A stretch of DNA of 10,546 nt from JBBSBY01 sp038250835 (GTDB lineage Bacteria > Desulfobacterota > Desulfomonilia > Desulfomonilales > Desulfomonilaceae). The number at the start of each line of letters is the position of its first letter. Positions within the stretch are counted from its first letter, which is position 1. The notes below the pieces were generated by a model that worked only from the letters and a program-made list of their open reading frames with translations, searched no databases and was not told the origin of the DNA. Positions 1-7,487 of this stretch are shown here, one piece after another. A program made the translations under genes and the position numbers. The stretch spans positions 1-10,546 of the forward strand of contig JBBSBY010000106.1 in assembly GCA_038250835.1 (NCBI GenBank), written 5' to 3'.

Positions 1-723
1 ATCGCCGTCGAATTTATCACGAGCCTGCTCTACTATATCAACTTCATCGCACGGCGGATACAAATGCGTCATGACAAGCCTTTTAGCTTTAGCCGCCGCC
101 GCGATTTGCGCTGATTCAGCGGGGGTCATATGTCCGTCGTGCTTCATACCGTCTGGAAACGACGTGTCACATACGAGAGCGTCCGTCGAAGCGGCCAAGC
201 GGATTAGATTTTCCGAATAGTCCGAATCTCCGGAAATGGTAATGGATTTCTCGTCAGCTTCAAGTCTATAAGAAACACTGGGATAATGATGCGCGGCCGG
301 CGTAGATACGATCCGCAGGTTCTCGAAAGACAGGTAATCTTCTTTGTCTGCGCTTACTTCAACACCTACGCGCCTATCGTCGGTCGGAATAATCCAATGT
401 CCGAAAACATTAATCAATTTACAGTAAAAATCCTCTGCGCCTTGTGGACCGATGATATGAAATGGTTTAGCTCTCTTTTCTCCATAAGCATAATTCTCCG
501 CAAACAAAAAAGGAACGAGGTCCGACACGTGATCCGGATGGAAATGCGTAAGAAGAATGAAGTCCACTGCGCGAAAATCTATCCGAGCTTCCGTCAAACG
601 CCGTAATGTTCCTGGCCCGATATCAACCAAAATAGTATTGGTAGAGGTCTTTATCAATAACCCGGAGCTGTTTCTATACAGAGACGGCGTAACAGTGCCG
701 CTACCGAGAACGATCAGTTGCAT
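1..723 (-). CDS. RNase Z-like MBL-fold metallo-hydrolase (3' end cut by window edge)
   Basis: Reads leftward from an ATG at 723-721 and stays open for 241 codons to base 1, so the C-terminus is missing. Upstream AAAGG and GAAGGG are possible ribosome binding sites. The N-terminus MQLIVLGSGTVTPS is typical of RNase Z-like and YhfI-like MBL hydrolases. The metal set is complete: THFHPDH (H60, H62, D64, H65), an AAHHYPSVSYR segment (H145/H146), the bridging Asp in ISGDSDYS (D166), GHMTPAESAQ (H198) and VMTHLYP (H220). The GHMT...A.IA...THLYP order matches the RNase Z-like branch of the superfamily. These enzymes are dinuclear zinc phosphodiesterases or related hydrolases in the cytoplasm. I see no clear RNase Z exosite arm, so tRNA 3' processing is not assured and the substrate is unknown. 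It is divergent from the MBL gene at 1125. Confidence 0.88.
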   Translation of the reverse strand, partial: MQLIVLGSGTVTPSLYRNSSGLLIKTSTNTILVDIGPGTLRRLTEARIDFRAVDFILLTHFHPDHVSDLVPFLFAENYAYGEKRAKPFHIIGPQGAEDFYCKLINVFGHWIIPTDDRRVGVEVSADKEDYLSFENLRIVSTPAAHHYPSVSYRLEADEKSITISGDSDYSENLIRLAASTDALVCDTSFPDGMKHDGHMTPAESAQIAAAAKAKRLVMTHLYPPCDEVDIVEQARDKFDGD

Positions 724-1124
724 TGCGCCTTTATAACCCTTCAGAATTTGTCAGGTTACCACATTATCTTACAGATCCAAATTCGTCAAAATGTGAACAA
801 GATTTATTCCCCTAATTTTTCAGAATTATTTTGGAAAAAAGCGAGAATTTAACATCCAAATGAATTAATCTATGAGTCTCGGCTAAGATCTTCCTAAGGT
901 TCTTTTACTCTGTCGGAAGTAGGTCGGGGCTAATCACTCCTATAGTGATTCTAGAAAGTAATCGCGGATTAAAATGATAATGTCTTCAATTAATCGGCTA
1001 CCTAGATATGTAAAGCTATCAAACTTCGTCATGCATTTAGAGCTTATCATCGTCAGACGCTTTATTCGACGGAACTTTCGAGAAATCCCATAAGACAAGG
1101 ACTCACTGAAAGGAATTAAGGACA
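724..1124. other. Divergent intergenic region between two MBL-hydrolase genes
   Basis: This 401-bp AT-rich stretch must carry promoters for both the leftward and the rightward gene. For the leftward gene, a weak candidate is TTGACG (complement of 784-789) with GATAAT (complement of 763-768), 15 bp apart. For the rightward gene I find no convincing -35/-10 pair. A perfect dyad sits at 932-950. A leftward open stretch at 940-1125 has no ribosome binding site or recognisable content, and I do not regard it as a gene. Confidence 0.5.
932..950. promoter_or_regulatory. Operator-like perfect dyad
   Basis: Perfect inverted repeat AATCACT-CCTAT-AGTGATT, with 7-bp arms and a 5-bp centre. No U-tract follows on either strand, and the 19-bp symmetrical layout looks more like a repressor or activator site than a terminator. 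It lies in the divergent region, 175 bp from the rightward start. The regulator is unknown. Confidence 0.4.
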
Positions 1125-2024
1125 TTGTTGGATAGGCGCTTGGTTAAATTAGGTGATGGGTTTTATTTTATAAAAGGCGAACGAAAAGGGAAATTCCCGT
1201 CTTCTCACGGATTTTTGTTACTTGGAGACGAAACGACGTTGATTGACGCGGGCGTGGGAAAGGACAGAATTGAAGCGATTGACCAGAAGTACCATATTGA
1301 CACTCTGCTGATCAGCCATTCTCACCCCGATCATATACGATATCATTACTTGCTTGAGGATCGGCGATTAATGCTCCCAAGAGAAACCCCCGATTCGGTG
1401 AAGGACCTCCAACTGTTGGGAGAGAGATTCGCAGGTGATCCCATAGGAGGACGTCATTGGGTGCAGTTTGTGACCAGCTCATTTGGTGTGCGGGCGCTAC
1501 GAGAACCCGATGCGCGGTATGGCGACGGAGATGTTATCCGTGTCGGCTCCGCCGAATTATTGGCTATTCATGTTCCCGGACACATAAATGATCACTATTG
1601 CTTCTTTGAAAAAACATCAGGTGTTCTCATGTCCACGGATATTGATCTGACATCGTTCGGTCCGTGGTACGGGAATCCGGAATCAGACCCGGAACTTTTC
1701 CGAGCCGGTGTTGAAAAAATTATGGCTTTGCCTCGCAAATATGTTTGTTCCTCGCATCGAGAGCCTATTTTCGGCGCTGCGGACAAAGAGTTTCGGGCTT
1801 TTGTGGGAGCCTTTGACCGGCATGCTGAAATGATACTGAAACTATGTGAAAAGCCAACAAGTCTCGAGGCTTTAACCGCTCAATCACCTTTCTATAATAA
1901 CGGTTTATCTAATAAAATTATTCAAAACATCTTTGAGAAAAACATGATCTCCAAGAACCTGCAAATATTACTCAAAAAGGGATGGGTCCAATCGAAAAAC
2001 GGCCAATTCCAAAAAACTGATTAA
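1125..2024 (+). CDS. MBL-fold metallo-hydrolase with C-terminal winged-helix-like tail
   Basis: A 299-residue cytoplasmic protein of the glyoxalase II/LACTB2-like part of the MBL superfamily. Visible metal ligands are ISHSHPDH (H65, H67, D69, H70), HVPGHINDHY (H149, H153), STDIDL (D172) and SSHREP (H211). The DIDLTSFGPWYGNPESD block (about 172-188) is characteristic of a poorly studied bacterial MBL subgroup. Residues about 240-299 (SLEAL...LQILLKKGWV) resemble the small winged-helix domain found after many MBL hydrolases. The start is a TTG: either 1125, with AAAGGA (1109-1114) ten bases upstream, or 1128, with AAGGA (1118-1122) five bases upstream. Both give nearly the same protein. The substrate (thioester, lactone or phosphoester) cannot be read from the sequence. 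The next gene begins 184 bp later behind its own promoter, so this is probably monocistronic. Confidence 0.85.
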   Translation: MLDRRLVKLGDGFYFIKGERKGKFPSSHGFLLLGDETTLIDAGVGKDRIEAIDQKYHIDTLLISHSHPDHIRYHYLLEDRRLMLPRETPDSVKDLQLLGERFAGDPIGGRHWVQFVTSSFGVRALREPDARYGDGDVIRVGSAELLAIHVPGHINDHYCFFEKTSGVLMSTDIDLTSFGPWYGNPESDPELFRAGVEKIMALPRKYVCSSHREPIFGAADKEFRAFVGAFDRHAEMILKLCEKPTSLEALTAQSPFYNNGLSNKIIQNIFEKNMISKNLQILLKKGWVQSKNGQFQKTD

Positions 2025-2134
2025 GACATACGAACAAAATGATCTGCAGATTGTCGGGTAACTAAATACAAGTATATTTTCAATCATTCATGAAACATAT
2101 AAATCAGGTAATAATCACGCTGCTCATTAAAAAC

Positions 2135-2143
2135 TGATATAAT
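2135..2143 (+). promoter_or_regulatory. Extended -10 promoter of the caspase-ankyrin gene
   Basis: TGATATAAT is a perfect -10 hexamer (TATAAT, 2138-2143) with the TG of an extended -10 one base upstream. No good -35 is seen 16-18 bp upstream, which is usual for extended -10 promoters. It would give a leader of about 60 nt. GGGAG (2198-2202) is placed six bases before the ATG at 2209. Confidence 0.5.
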
Positions 2144-2208
2144 TCTTTTATAGTATATATTCTATTTCGTTTATAATCCCTCGGCCTCAACTCAAACGGG
2201 AGAGTAAG

Positions 2209-4467
2209 ATGTCAGTTCGTAAATTATTATTGAAAATTACTAAAGTCGCAGCAATTCGTTTGTTCGCGGCGCTCATATGCGCAGCTCTATTCGGGAGCGC
2301 TCAAGCGGCTCACGCCAAATTGGCCGAAGGATCTCTCCCCAGCCTAAAATCCGGCTCGTTGTATGCTTTGGTGGTTGGGGTATCGAAATATCGGGATAAC
2401 AAAGTACCTAAACTCGACTTAGCGGACAAAGACGCTCAAGATTTCGGCAGCTTCCTTAATACACAAACTGAAATCTTTAAAGATATTAAAGTTACCCTGC
2501 TTTTGGATGAGAAAGCAACAAAATTGGAAGTTGAAAAATATCTTTATTATACCCTCCCTAAAGCCGGCAAAGACGATACGGTTATTCTATTTTTCAGTGG
2601 CCATGGCGCCTTTGACCCAATGAGACCCAATGATTTCCTGTTTTTGCCGCATGACGCTCAGACCGACTATTTAGGTGCTACAGCCGTAAAAATGAGCGGT
2701 TTGGATTTTCTAAAAACCGTCAGCGCTGAGCGCGTCCTCATTATTGCCGATGCGTGCTACGCCGGGGGCTTTAGTGATCTTAAACCCAAGAGCGCTGCTC
2801 CATCTCTTGATCTATTCTTGAATGAAATCAAAAATTCAACGGGCCGAGTGGTCATTACTTCGGCTAAACCTGAGCAGCTTTCATGGGAAAATCCAAAATT
2901 AAAAAATAGTGTATTTACCAATAGTTTCTTGGAAGGTCTTAGAGGCAAAGCCGATCGTGACCAGGACGGAATAGTGACTCTGAATGAAGCTTACGAGTAC
3001 GCCTACAATCGCACAAAGGATGAAACAGGGGGCAAGCAACACCCGCAGTTTGAAGGAAAGATTGTCGGAGCTTTTCCACTATCGCTTGTCGGCGAACGCA
3101 TGCCCGCCGCCGAACTCAAGAAGAAGCTGCTGAAAGCCGCTGAAGTTGGTGACACTGAGACCCTGAATCAGCTATTGCCCCGTATGTCCGAGATCGACAC
3201 CCGAGATGGTAATAATAACACGCCATTAATATTGAGCTCGTTGAACTCACATTTGGAGGCCGCGAAACTCTTGCTTGCCAAGGGCGCCGATGTGGACGCC
3301 GTAGATAGTTTCAAATCCACTTCCCTAGTTTATGCGGCAGAGAAACTTAACCAAAGTTTGGTAACACTTTTGCTGTCGGAAGGCGCCGGAGTAAAGACCA
3401 AAAATAACGAAGGAAAAACAGCCCTGATGATGGCTGCCGCAGGCGGCGGTTCGAAGATTGTGGAATTGCTTCTTCAAGAAGGCGCTGACTTGCGAGCTAG
3501 ATCCAAAATCGGGGATACGGCTTTGAGTCTCGCAGCCGGCCGCTCCAGCGCAACGGTCAAACTCTTATTGAAATGGGCCGAAGATCTTCAAATAGATGAC
3601 ATTAATGCTGAAGGAGCATTGGTAAACGCCTGCCGTAACGGCAATGACGAGATTACAAGATTGCTCATAGCCAAGAATCCGCAAATCAAAATTTCTGGAG
3701 GCGTCCCTGAAAGGAAACTGGTATTCGCCATTCTTCGCGGTGATATGAAAAAGGTTCGAGAAACCGCTGAAGCGGCGGATATAGAATGCGTAACCGAATG
3801 GGGCGACACTCCGCTTGTCTTGGCGTCTTCTCTCGGATATTCAAACTTCGTGGAGTTCCTCCTCACCAAAAAGCCCGCGGTTAACAGACGAGTGGGGCAA
3901 GATCGGACGGCTTTGATGAACGCAGCCGCAAATGGGCATAAAGATGTCGTGACGATCCTATTGAATGGCGGCGCTGAGGTTAACGCAAAAGACAGGAACG
4001 GCGCCGGACCCTTGTTTTTGAGTGTAGCGGCAGGCAAAATTGAAACTGCAAAGCTGCTTTTGGCCAAGGGCGCTGAAATAAACGCCGTTAACACGGATGG
4101 ACTATCTCCACTGGCCAAGGCCACCCTTTCCGGAAACTTGGAGTTAATGAAAATCTTGTTGGCCGCCGGAGCCGACATTGAAACGCGAGATAAATCCGGG
4201 GCGACGCCGTTGCTTCAAGCTGCGACCCAGGGCCATTTCGAAGCCGCGAAGCTTTTAATAAAGCGAGCCGATGTTAACGCCAAGAATAATCAAAAGAATT
4301 CGGCATTGTCCTTGGCGGTGAGAAATGGTCACAAAGATGTGATCAGACTACTTGTGTCGCACGGCTGTGATTTGAATGCCCGGGATTGGGAAGGTAAAAC
4401 TCCGTTAAACCTTGCTGTTGAAACCAACAGAAACGACATAGCCGAGATTATAAGATCGGGGAATTGA
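2209..4467 (+). CDS. Exported caspase-family (C14) protease with EF-hand-like loop and C-terminal ankyrin repeats
   Basis: A 752-residue protein. Residues 1-36 form a Sec signal peptide: a basic n-region (MSVRKLLLKITK), a hydrophobic core (AAIRLFAALICAALFG) and an A-x-A site near 36. Residues 49 to about 245 are a caspase p20-like domain with the full catalytic dyad: His132 in FFSGHGAFD and Cys183 in IIADACYAGGF. Residues 249-260 (DRDQDGIVTLNE) fit a canonical EF-hand loop, with Asp at positions 1, 3 and 5, Gly at 6, Ile at 7 and Glu at 12. From about 301 to the end there are roughly 14 ankyrin repeats of about 33 residues, the clearest being AKLLLAKGADVDAVD and NGHKDVVTILLNGGAEVNAKD types; repeats 5-7 (about 433-532) are degenerate. 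Bacterial caspase homologues (orthocaspases) usually cleave after basic residues. Here the ankyrin array would supply target binding in the periplasm or outside the cell. GGGAG precedes the ATG. Substrate and role are unknown. Confidence 0.9.
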   Translation: MSVRKLLLKITKVAAIRLFAALICAALFGSAQAAHAKLAEGSLPSLKSGSLYALVVGVSKYRDNKVPKLDLADKDAQDFGSFLNTQTEIFKDIKVTLLLDEKATKLEVEKYLYYTLPKAGKDDTVILFFSGHGAFDPMRPNDFLFLPHDAQTDYLGATAVKMSGLDFLKTVSAERVLIIADACYAGGFSDLKPKSAAPSLDLFLNEIKNSTGRVVITSAKPEQLSWENPKLKNSVFTNSFLEGLRGKADRDQDGIVTLNEAYEYAYNRTKDETGGKQHPQFEGKIVGAFPLSLVGERMPAAELKKKLLKAAEVGDTETLNQLLPRMSEIDTRDGNNNTPLILSSLNSHLEAAKLLLAKGADVDAVDSFKSTSLVYAAEKLNQSLVTLLLSEGAGVKTKNNEGKTALMMAAAGGGSKIVELLLQEGADLRARSKIGDTALSLAAGRSSATVKLLLKWAEDLQIDDINAEGALVNACRNGNDEITRLLIAKNPQIKISGGVPERKLVFAILRGDMKKVRETAEAADIECVTEWGDTPLVLASSLGYSNFVEFLLTKKPAVNRRVGQDRTALMNAAANGHKDVVTILLNGGAEVNAKDRNGAGPLFLSVAAGKIETAKLLLAKGAEINAVNTDGLSPLAKATLSGNLELMKILLAAGADIETRDKSGATPLLQAATQGHFEAAKLLIKRADVNAKNNQKNSALSLAVRNGHKDVIRLLVSHGCDLNARDWEGKTPLNLAVETNRNDIAEIIRSGN

Positions 4468-4890
4468 TAGGCTCCAGCTTATGAAGGAAATACTTACATT
4501 CGTTGCTATGCTGAAAAATGAAATAAAATATCTGATAGACAACCTATTGGTTGGGTCGTAGGCGAAGTAATAGTACTCTTTGCAAGATAAATTGTTAGTT
4601 TGCGGTTCCTGCTATCTGAACGGGATCGAATTTATTTACGAAAATTTCATCGTATTACAGCGACTTGTAATAAATTGGAACTCAGTTACGGTGTGCATTC
4701 AGAGGTTAAGAGCGGCGCCTACCCCATAAATTTACTCGAATCGTAAGTGTTGAGCATTAACTCAGTAAACGCCGCTGAATTTAACGCTGCAAATAACTTA
4801 ACTGAAAGGGGGATACACAAACGTCTATTTGTATTATCGGATACGACATTCGATCGAATTGTTAAACGACAAAGCGAGAAGGTAATTGTT
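4468..4890. other. Leader and intergenic region upstream of the catalase
   Basis: 423 bp with no convincing gene. It holds a short CAACC-TATT-GGTTG hairpin (4540-4553) soon after the caspase-ankyrin stop, an inverted repeat TACGA/TCGTA (4637-4641 and 4650-4654), and the perfect 12-bp palindrome at 4848-4859. The catalase frame is open back to a GTG at 4747. That segment has no ribosome binding site and does not resemble a protein N-terminus, while the signal peptide begins at 4891. No clear OxyR or PerR box and no strong -35/-10 pair are seen. Confidence 0.45.
4848..4859. promoter_or_regulatory. Palindrome in the catalase leader, candidate operator
   Basis: ATTCGATCGAAT is a perfect 12-bp palindrome ending 31 bp before the catalase ATG. 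It could be a binding site for a dimeric regulator of catalase expression. No regulator can be named. Confidence 0.35.
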
Positions 4891-7221
4891 ATGAATAGAA
4901 GTGACAAAATCTCGCGCCTAATTTTAGTTGCCCTACTTTTTGCCGTATGCCTGCCTATCGCTCAGGCTCAGGGCGCTCAAAATGCGACAAATTATTCTAC
5001 CACGGAGGAATCCATGCGTCCCCAAGATCCCAAAAACCCTTCCGACGAAATGAACAAAAGCGCCGAAGACACAAGTAGCGCTAAGTTAAAACAACTTGAA
5101 AAATTTCATGAGCAGACTGATCCTGAGTTTCTTACTACCGATCAAGGACAACGAGTAAATGATGATCAGAATTCTCTCAAGGCAGGCCAACGTGGTCCTA
5201 CCCTCATGGAAGATTTTCATTTGCGGGAAAAAATCACGCATTTTGATCATGAACGCATCCCGGAACGTGTGGTGCATGCCCGTGGTTCCGGAGCTCATGG
5301 ATATTTTCAGGTATATAAACCCCTGCCGGACCTTACAAAGGCTCAATTTTTGAATGATCCATCCATCAAAACTCCGGTCTTTGTAAGATTTTCGACTGTG
5401 GCCGGTTTTAGAGGATCAACGGACCTAGCCCGCGACGTGCGGGGTTTTGCCGTTAAGTTTTACACTCAAGAAGGTAATTACGATATTGTCGGCAACAACA
5501 TGCCCGTATTCTTCATACAGGACGCCATCAAATTTCCGGATCTAATCCACGCTGTAAAACCCAATCCCCATAATGAAATTCCGCAAGCGGCCTCCGCACA
5601 TACCACTTTCTGGGATTTTATTTCCTTAACTCCCGAATCCATGCATACAATCATGTGGCTCATGTCGGATCGGGCAATTCCTCGCAGTCTCAGAATGATG
5701 GAGGGCTTCGGCATTCATACGTTTAGATTTGTGAACGAGAAGGGCGAAGGTCGTTTCGTCAAGTTTCATTGGAAACCAATTCTGGGGGTTCACTCCGTTG
5801 TCTGGGATGAAGCCATGAAAATTTCCGGCGCGGATCCGGATTTTCACCGTAGAGATTTATTCGAAGCTATTGAAAATGGAAATTATCCCGAATGGGAGCT
5901 TGGAATCCAAGTAGTTGAAGAAAAGGATGAGTTCAAATTCAATTTCGATCTTCTCGATCCGACGAAAATCATACCCGAAGAATTAGTTCCCGTCCAAAGA
6001 GTCGGTCTCATGGTGCTTAATCGAAATCCGGACAACTTCTTCGCGGAGACCGAGCAAGTAGCATTCCATCCGGGCAATGTTGTTTCCGGTATCGACTTCA
6101 CGAATGATCCACTGCTTCAAGGTCGACTGTTTTCTTACATCGATACTCAGCTAACTCGGTTGGGAGGACCCAATTTCCACGAAATTCCCATAAATAGGCC
6201 GATCGCTCCCGTTTACAACAATCAGAGGGACGGCCATATGCGCATGACCATCAACAGAGGCCAATCCAGTTATGAACCCAATACGACTGGAGGCGGCAGA
6301 CCTTTTCAGGCAAAAGCCTCTCAAGGCGGTTACGTCAGTTACGCTGAAAAAGTTGACGGGGTGAAAATAAGAACCAGAAGCGAAAGCTTTATGGATTTTT
6401 TCAGCCAGGCTACGCTCTTTTGGAACAGTCAATCGGAACCTGAAAAAAATCATATCGTGAACGCCTTTCGCTTTGAACTGGGAAAAGTGGATAAACCTGA
6501 AGTTCGGAAGCGCATGCTGGCTCTCATAGTTAAAGTTGACAAAACATTGGCAGAGAAGGTAGCCATGGGTTTAGGATTGAGTGTTCCAACTAACTTTGAT
6601 GAACCATTGAATATGAACGTGCCTGCGGACGCCGACACCAGCAAGTATCAAGACAGGAATGTAAAGCCTTCCGTGAAAAGCTCAAAGGCTCTCAGCATGG
6701 CTGATACCCCGAAAAGCCCAAAGACTAGAATGGTGGCCATACTTATAGCAGAGGGTTTTGACGACGCTGCTGTAACAGCGATGAAAGAAAAACTGGCTGA
6801 AGCCGGCGCAATGGGGAAATTGATTGCGCCGCGACTCGGCGAATTGAAAGGCGCTAAAAACAGCGCAATGGCTGATTTCAGCTTTTTAACATCTTCATCC
6901 GTGCTCTTCGACGCCGTGTACGTCCCGGGTGGACAAAAAAGCACGGCCGCTTTGAAAGAAAATCCTGAGGCGATTCACTTTATAAATCAGGCTTACAAAC
7001 ACTGTAAGCCTATCGGAGCTTCCGCTGAAGGTGTTGAGTTATTGCGTGCTTCCGCCGTGGGGGACACTCTGCAAAAGCAGGGCTCTAAAAAGGATCTCAT
7101 GAGCATTGGTATTGTTGTAAGCGATGACGCTAAAGCGGACAAGTTGGCCAAGGATTTCCTCAAGGCGCTAGAACAGCATCGCTTTTGGATCAGAGAATCA
7201 ATGGATCAACCTCCTGCGTGA
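4891..7221 (+). CDS. katE: Large-subunit catalase (HPII/KatE type) with Sec signal peptide
   Basis: Heme hydroperoxidase (2 H2O2 to 2 H2O + O2), 776 residues from the ATG at 4891, which has GAGAAGG (4876-4882) eight bases upstream. Residues 1-26 are a signal peptide (LILVALLFAVCLPIAQA, cleavage after AQA). The catalase core is highly conserved with E. coli HPII: distal His129 in RVVHARGSGAHGYF, Asn202 in DIVGNNMPVF, and proximal Tyr416 in GRLFSYIDTQ. His393 in AFHPGN matches the HPII residue that makes the unusual His-Tyr crosslink. Blocks such as FDHERIPER and DFTNDPLLQGRLFSY are near identical to HPII. From about 612 to the end is the flavodoxin/class I GATase-like C-terminal domain typical of large-subunit (clade 2) catalases, ending in HRFWIRESMDQPPA. 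A second ATG at 5014 with a very strong Shine-Dalgarno would give a 735-residue form without signal peptide. Export of this class is atypical. Confidence 0.95.
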   Translation: MNRSDKISRLILVALLFAVCLPIAQAQGAQNATNYSTTEESMRPQDPKNPSDEMNKSAEDTSSAKLKQLEKFHEQTDPEFLTTDQGQRVNDDQNSLKAGQRGPTLMEDFHLREKITHFDHERIPERVVHARGSGAHGYFQVYKPLPDLTKAQFLNDPSIKTPVFVRFSTVAGFRGSTDLARDVRGFAVKFYTQEGNYDIVGNNMPVFFIQDAIKFPDLIHAVKPNPHNEIPQAASAHTTFWDFISLTPESMHTIMWLMSDRAIPRSLRMMEGFGIHTFRFVNEKGEGRFVKFHWKPILGVHSVVWDEAMKISGADPDFHRRDLFEAIENGNYPEWELGIQVVEEKDEFKFNFDLLDPTKIIPEELVPVQRVGLMVLNRNPDNFFAETEQVAFHPGNVVSGIDFTNDPLLQGRLFSYIDTQLTRLGGPNFHEIPINRPIAPVYNNQRDGHMRMTINRGQSSYEPNTTGGGRPFQAKASQGGYVSYAEKVDGVKIRTRSESFMDFFSQATLFWNSQSEPEKNHIVNAFRFELGKVDKPEVRKRMLALIVKVDKTLAEKVAMGLGLSVPTNFDEPLNMNVPADADTSKYQDRNVKPSVKSSKALSMADTPKSPKTRMVAILIAEGFDDAAVTAMKEKLAEAGAMGKLIAPRLGELKGAKNSAMADFSFLTSSSVLFDAVYVPGGQKSTAALKENPEAIHFINQAYKHCKPIGASAEGVELLRASAVGDTLQKQGSKKDLMSIGIVVSDDAKADKLAKDFLKALEQHRFWIRESMDQPPA
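5004..5016 (+). promoter_or_regulatory. Internal Shine-Dalgarno and ATG inside the catalase gene
   Basis: GGAGGA (5004-5009) lies four bases before an in-frame ATG at 5014. It is closer to the anti-Shine-Dalgarno consensus than the site before the 4891 ATG. Translation from here gives a 735-residue catalase starting MRPQDPKNPSDEMN, which is how a cytosolic HPII-type enzyme would begin. The site lies 15 residues past the predicted signal-peptide cleavage point. Confidence 0.55.
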
Positions 7222-7302
7222 GAACGTCTACTTTTTATCCGACCAGCTTGAGAAGAGATCCAAGAGTCTCTGAACTACAAGGGACACATATTCATTTTAC
7301 AA

Positions 7303-7335
7303 AGGGTTGCGGCCGTAACATTACGGCGCAGCCTT
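7303..7335 (+). terminator. Strong hairpin after the catalase, possible terminator
   Basis: GGTTGC (7305-7310), one bulged G, then GCCGTAA (7312-7318) pair with TTACGGC (7321-7327) and GCAGCC (7328-7333). Two weaker outer pairs extend the stem to 7303/7335. The loop is very short and no real U-tract follows. It starts about 80 nt after the catalase stop. It could be an atypical terminator, an mRNA-stabilising 3' hairpin or an operator. Confidence 0.4.
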
Positions 7336-7487
7336 GTAGATTCGTGTGGACCAGCATAAAGTGAGCAGCCACGGCAAATTTCGTGAGGTGAGCGGGGACT
7401 ACTCGGCTGCCGCATTGATTCATCCGTAGCAGCTTCATTTTTCACTGGATCATCAAAACGCTTCATATTTTTTACGCGAGGCGCCGC

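Noticed and set aside
286..606. 106-codon plus-strand open frame inside the left-edge gene
   Set aside because: The opposite strand encodes a full set of MBL metal motifs through this region.
940..1125. 61-codon minus-strand open frame in the divergent gap
   Set aside because: No ribosome binding site, no recognisable protein, and it runs over the probable promoter and dyad region.
2042..2051. ATCTGCAGAT palindrome after the second MBL gene
   Set aside because: A 10-bp palindrome alone is common by chance, and nothing around it supports a terminator or operator.
3588..4178. 196-codon open frame antisense to the ankyrin region
   Set aside because: It mirrors the repeat codon pattern of the sense gene, and the sense frame has full domain support.
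4747..4890. In-frame upstream extension of the catalase from a GTG at 4747
   Set aside because: There is no ribosome binding site and no recognisable N-terminus. The signal peptide begins at the ATG at 4891, which has GAGAAGG at good distance.
7275..7466. 63-codon minus-strand open frame between catalase and glutaredoxin
   Set aside because: It has no ribosome binding site and low-complexity composition, and it overlaps the strong hairpin at 7303-7335.
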